From Brevundimonas vancanneytii (GTDB lineage Bacteria > Pseudomonadota > Alphaproteobacteria > Caulobacterales > Caulobacteraceae): DNA of 17,622 bases. Positions 16,386 to 17,622 of the stretch are shown here, in pieces. How positions within the stretch are numbered: the first letter of the stretch is position 1; each line of letters opens with the position of its first letter. The stretch is taken from positions 1-17,622 of the forward strand of contig CAMCIP010000017.1 in assembly GCA_945874855.1 (NCBI GenBank), in the 5' to 3' direction. A model generated the notes under the pieces. That model was not told the DNA's origin. It did not search any database and worked only from the letters and a program-made list of their open reading frames with translations. The position numbers and the translations under genes were made by a program.

Positions 16386-16415
16386 ACGAACGGTAGCGCG
16401 GCATGCACCAACGGC
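16386..16415 (-). promoter_or_regulatory. Candidate LytTR operator (two 9-mers, 12-base spacer)
   Basis: On the minus strand, GCCGTTGGT (complement of 16407-16415) and ACCGTTCGT (complement of 16386-16394) are direct repeats separated by exactly 12 bases (21-base period). The identity extends to an 11-of-12 match (16382-16393 against 16403-16414). The published LytTR pattern as I recall it is [TA][AC][CA]GTTN[AG][TG], repeated after 12-13 bases. One copy fits at all nine positions and the other at eight. A LytTR regulator gene ends 62 bases away, and the repeats point toward PAP2. Binding is inferred. Confidence 0.6.
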
Positions 16416-16476
16416 TCGCCGGCCAGGCGGCGGACGCGGGTCAAGGCGCGAGCGGCGTGGGCGGCGCTGCGAAGGG

Positions 16477-17292
16477 TCAGGCCAACGCGGGCCTGGCCTC
16501 TCCGGTCAGCATCGCGGTAACCTCGCCGCGTCGGCTTCGCGCGACGGGCAAGGCGACGCCGTTGACGAGTTCGACCTTCATCCGCCCACCGTCGCGCACC
16601 ACCCCGACGACGAAGCGCGGATCTATCCAGTGAGACCGGTGGACCTGAAGCCCGACGCCCGGTCCCAGCTGCGCCAGAGCCTCACCGAAGCCCTGGAGAA
16701 TGAGCGCGTCGCCGAGGGTCGTGTGGACGCGAAGGTAGTGAAGCTCGGCGCTGAGCGCGATCAGCTGGCCGCGCCGCGCCGCCGGCAATCGTCTCATAAA
16801 GTCGGGCTGATCGCTGCCCGGCAGGGACGGGGTCGAGGCCGGTGTATCGTCGGGCGACAGCCTGAGGAACCGCACGGCGTTGAGGCCCAGCCACACCAGC
16901 GTCACAGGCGGTGCAAGGGCGATCCATTCCTCGCCAAACTCGGCAAGGCTCCAGGCACCGCCCTCGGCAGGATCGAGGGGGGCCACCATGAGGTGATCGA
17001 GCCCGAGGGCGAGAGGCGTCACGAGCGTCGACGCGGCGAGGCCTGCCGTGACGATCGAAACCCACGGATTCTCCCGTGGCGCCAGATGACGGGAAATCAC
17101 GACCTGACACCCCTGGGCAAGCGCGAGGGTCGCGAACACATGCAGGGCCCAGAAAACGATCAGTGCGGGCAAACCCAGCACGTCCGTCGGGGAGGGTTCC
17201 ATGAAGACGAAAAGCACGGTCAGGCCGACGCCCGCCGCAGCCAGAAAGCCGGGCCAGGTGCGTTGGGGATCAAGGCGCTCAAGCCACGTCAT
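16477..17292 (-). CDS. Membrane-anchored LytTR-family transcription regulator
   Basis: This 271-residue one-component regulator has an N-terminal membrane domain and a C-terminal LytTR DNA-binding domain. Four membrane segments are visible at ~14-32, 42-60, 77-95 and 125-143. They are followed by a Pro/Ser/Asp-rich linker (~146-164). The LytTR domain (~165-263) shows LIALSAELHYLRVHTTLGDALI (178 onward), then FGEALAQLGPGVGLQVHRSHWIDPRFV with the typical HRSH/W strand-turn, and MKVELVNGVALPVARSRR at the end. There is no receiver domain, so the signal is presumably felt in the membrane. ATG 17292 is chosen because it precedes the first helix directly; the frame is open further up but without a recognisable domain. 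It is divergent from mutM. The likely target is the PAP2 operon next door. Confidence 0.9.
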   Translation of the reverse strand: MTWLERLDPQRTWPGFLAAAGVGLTVLFVFMEPSPTDVLGLPALIVFWALHVFATLALAQGCQVVISRHLAPRENPWVSIVTAGLAASTLVTPLALGLDHLMVAPLDPAEGGAWSLAEFGEEWIALAPPVTLVWLGLNAVRFLRLSPDDTPASTPSLPGSDQPDFMRRLPAARRGQLIALSAELHYLRVHTTLGDALILQGFGEALAQLGPGVGLQVHRSHWIDPRFVVGVVRDGGRMKVELVNGVALPVARSRRGEVTAMLTGEARPALA

Positions 17293-17309
17293 GGGCGAGA
17301 CATAGCATC

Positions 17310-17322
17310 GCCTCGCCGAGGC
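17310..17322. repeat. Short palindrome upstream of the LytTR gene
   Basis: GCCTCG (17310-17315), C, CGAGGC (17317-17322) is a perfect inverted repeat in the 151-base divergent region between the LytTR gene and mutM. It lies 18 bases before the LytTR start codon and would form a hairpin in the leader or serve as a protein site. No role can be assigned. Confidence 0.35.
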
Positions 17323-17443
17323 AGGTCTACAGGGTACCGCGACCGACGGCCGCGCCCGCGTCCGCCGGCCACAAGCTTTCCGTCTGGCCGCGGGCCAACG
17401 GTCTGCTACTGACCGGGGCTCCCGTTTCGACCAGGCCAAGCCC

Positions 17444-17622
17444 ATGCCCGAACTGCCCGAAGTCGAGACCGTTCGGCGCGGGCTGGAGCCCGTCCTCTCC
17501 GGCGCGCGGCTCAGTGCCGTGCGCCAGAACCGGCCCGACCTGCGCTTCCCCTTTCCTGACCGCTTCGTGGAACGGCTGGAGGGCGCCCGCGTCGAGCGGG
17601 TGCTGCGTCGGGCCAAATATCT
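17444..17622 (+). CDS. mutM: MutM/Fpg, formamidopyrimidine-DNA glycosylase, N-terminal part
   Basis: These are the first ~59 residues of Fpg, which cuts out 8-oxoguanine and formamidopyrimidines from DNA and nicks the abasic site. The N terminus MPELPEVETVRRGLEP is diagnostic: after removal of Met the catalytic proline (Pro2) and the adjacent Glu3 sit at the front of the protein. ARLSAVRQNRPDLRFPFP and VLRRAKY continue the family's first beta sandwich. The family is ~270-290 residues, so about four fifths lie beyond the window edge, including the zinc finger. The ribosome-binding site is weak (AGGCCAAG). The upstream neighbour LytTR is divergent. Confidence 0.96.
   Translation, partial: MPELPEVETVRRGLEPVLSGARLSAVRQNRPDLRFPFPDRFVERLEGARVERVLRRAKY

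Larger units (their letters stand above)
16129..16476. other. 348-base gap between LytTR gene and PAP2 gene, rich in direct repeats
   Basis: No convincing gene lies here. Short open frames exist on both strands, but none has a ribosome-binding site or recognisable product. The PAP2 frame itself stays open to 16404. The gap holds two sets of direct repeats (separate entries) and an imperfect hairpin around 16263-16291 (CCCTTC.../...GAAGAAGGGG). It also holds a 6-base inverted repeat, GTCCGG (16319-16324 region) and CCGGAC (~16341-16346). It is the natural place for the PAP2 promoter and for the 3' end of the LytTR transcript. Confidence 0.7.

Noticed and set aside
17394..17402. Single LytTR-like 9-mer (ACCGTTGGC on the minus strand) near the LytTR promoter
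   Set aside because: It fits 8 of 9 positions but has no partner 21-22 bases away on either side, so it is not counted as an operator.
16114..17412. 432-codon plus-strand frame through the gap and opposite the LytTR gene
   Set aside because: No start signal, no domain, low-complexity; the minus-strand LytTR domain is clear.

Overview
The window is GC-rich, tightly packed chromosomal DNA. Gene order and protein style point to an alphaproteobacterium of the Caulobacteraceae, most likely Brevundimonas or a close relative. This placement is an inference from tolB-pal-cpoB, the tilS-ftsH pairing, GTGA/ATGA-style overlaps and product families. There is no rRNA gene to confirm it, and I see no insertion sequence, CRISPR array or tRNA.

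Layout. Positions 1-3457 are the distal part of the tol-pal envelope cluster: the 3' end of tolB, then pal with a strong terminator, a DUF3667-type membrane protein placed between pal and cpoB, then cpoB. tilS (tRNA-Ile lysidine synthetase) overlaps the cpoB stop and is followed by ftsH (membrane AAA+ protease) and a strong terminator. From 6885 to 9105 lies a three-gene module: an acyltransferase-3 membrane enzyme, a six-helix membrane protein of unknown function and a small winged-helix regulator. The regulator overlaps folP by 4 bases. folP is followed by a sugE/gdx-type SMR exporter that overlaps thiD, and by a class II cytochrome c. All of these genes are on the plus strand.

From 11688 to 17292 everything is on the minus strand, read right to left: a membrane-anchored LytTR transcription regulator, a 348-base gap, then PAP2 phosphatase, a GT39/ArnT-like glycosyltransferase and an OPT-family transporter. 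The last three could form one operon. The 5' end of mutM closes the window, divergent from the LytTR gene.

Most interesting points: (1) tilS carries, in frame, a clustered palindromic repeat of about 135 bases that is translated into about 45 extra residues between its two domains. (2) The gap between the LytTR gene and PAP2 holds a pair of direct 9-mers, 12 bases apart, that fit the LytTR binding consensus, plus a second set of repeats with an exact 22-base period. This suggests a membrane one-component switch controlling an envelope-modification operon. (3) The ftsH-folP neighbourhood known from other bacteria is split here by the regulator/acyltransferase module, which has a GTTTG-N5-CAAAC inverted repeat at its head. 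(4) tilS has no ATG, GTG or TTG that would preserve its nucleotide-binding fold. A CTG overlapping the cpoB stop codon is the best start.
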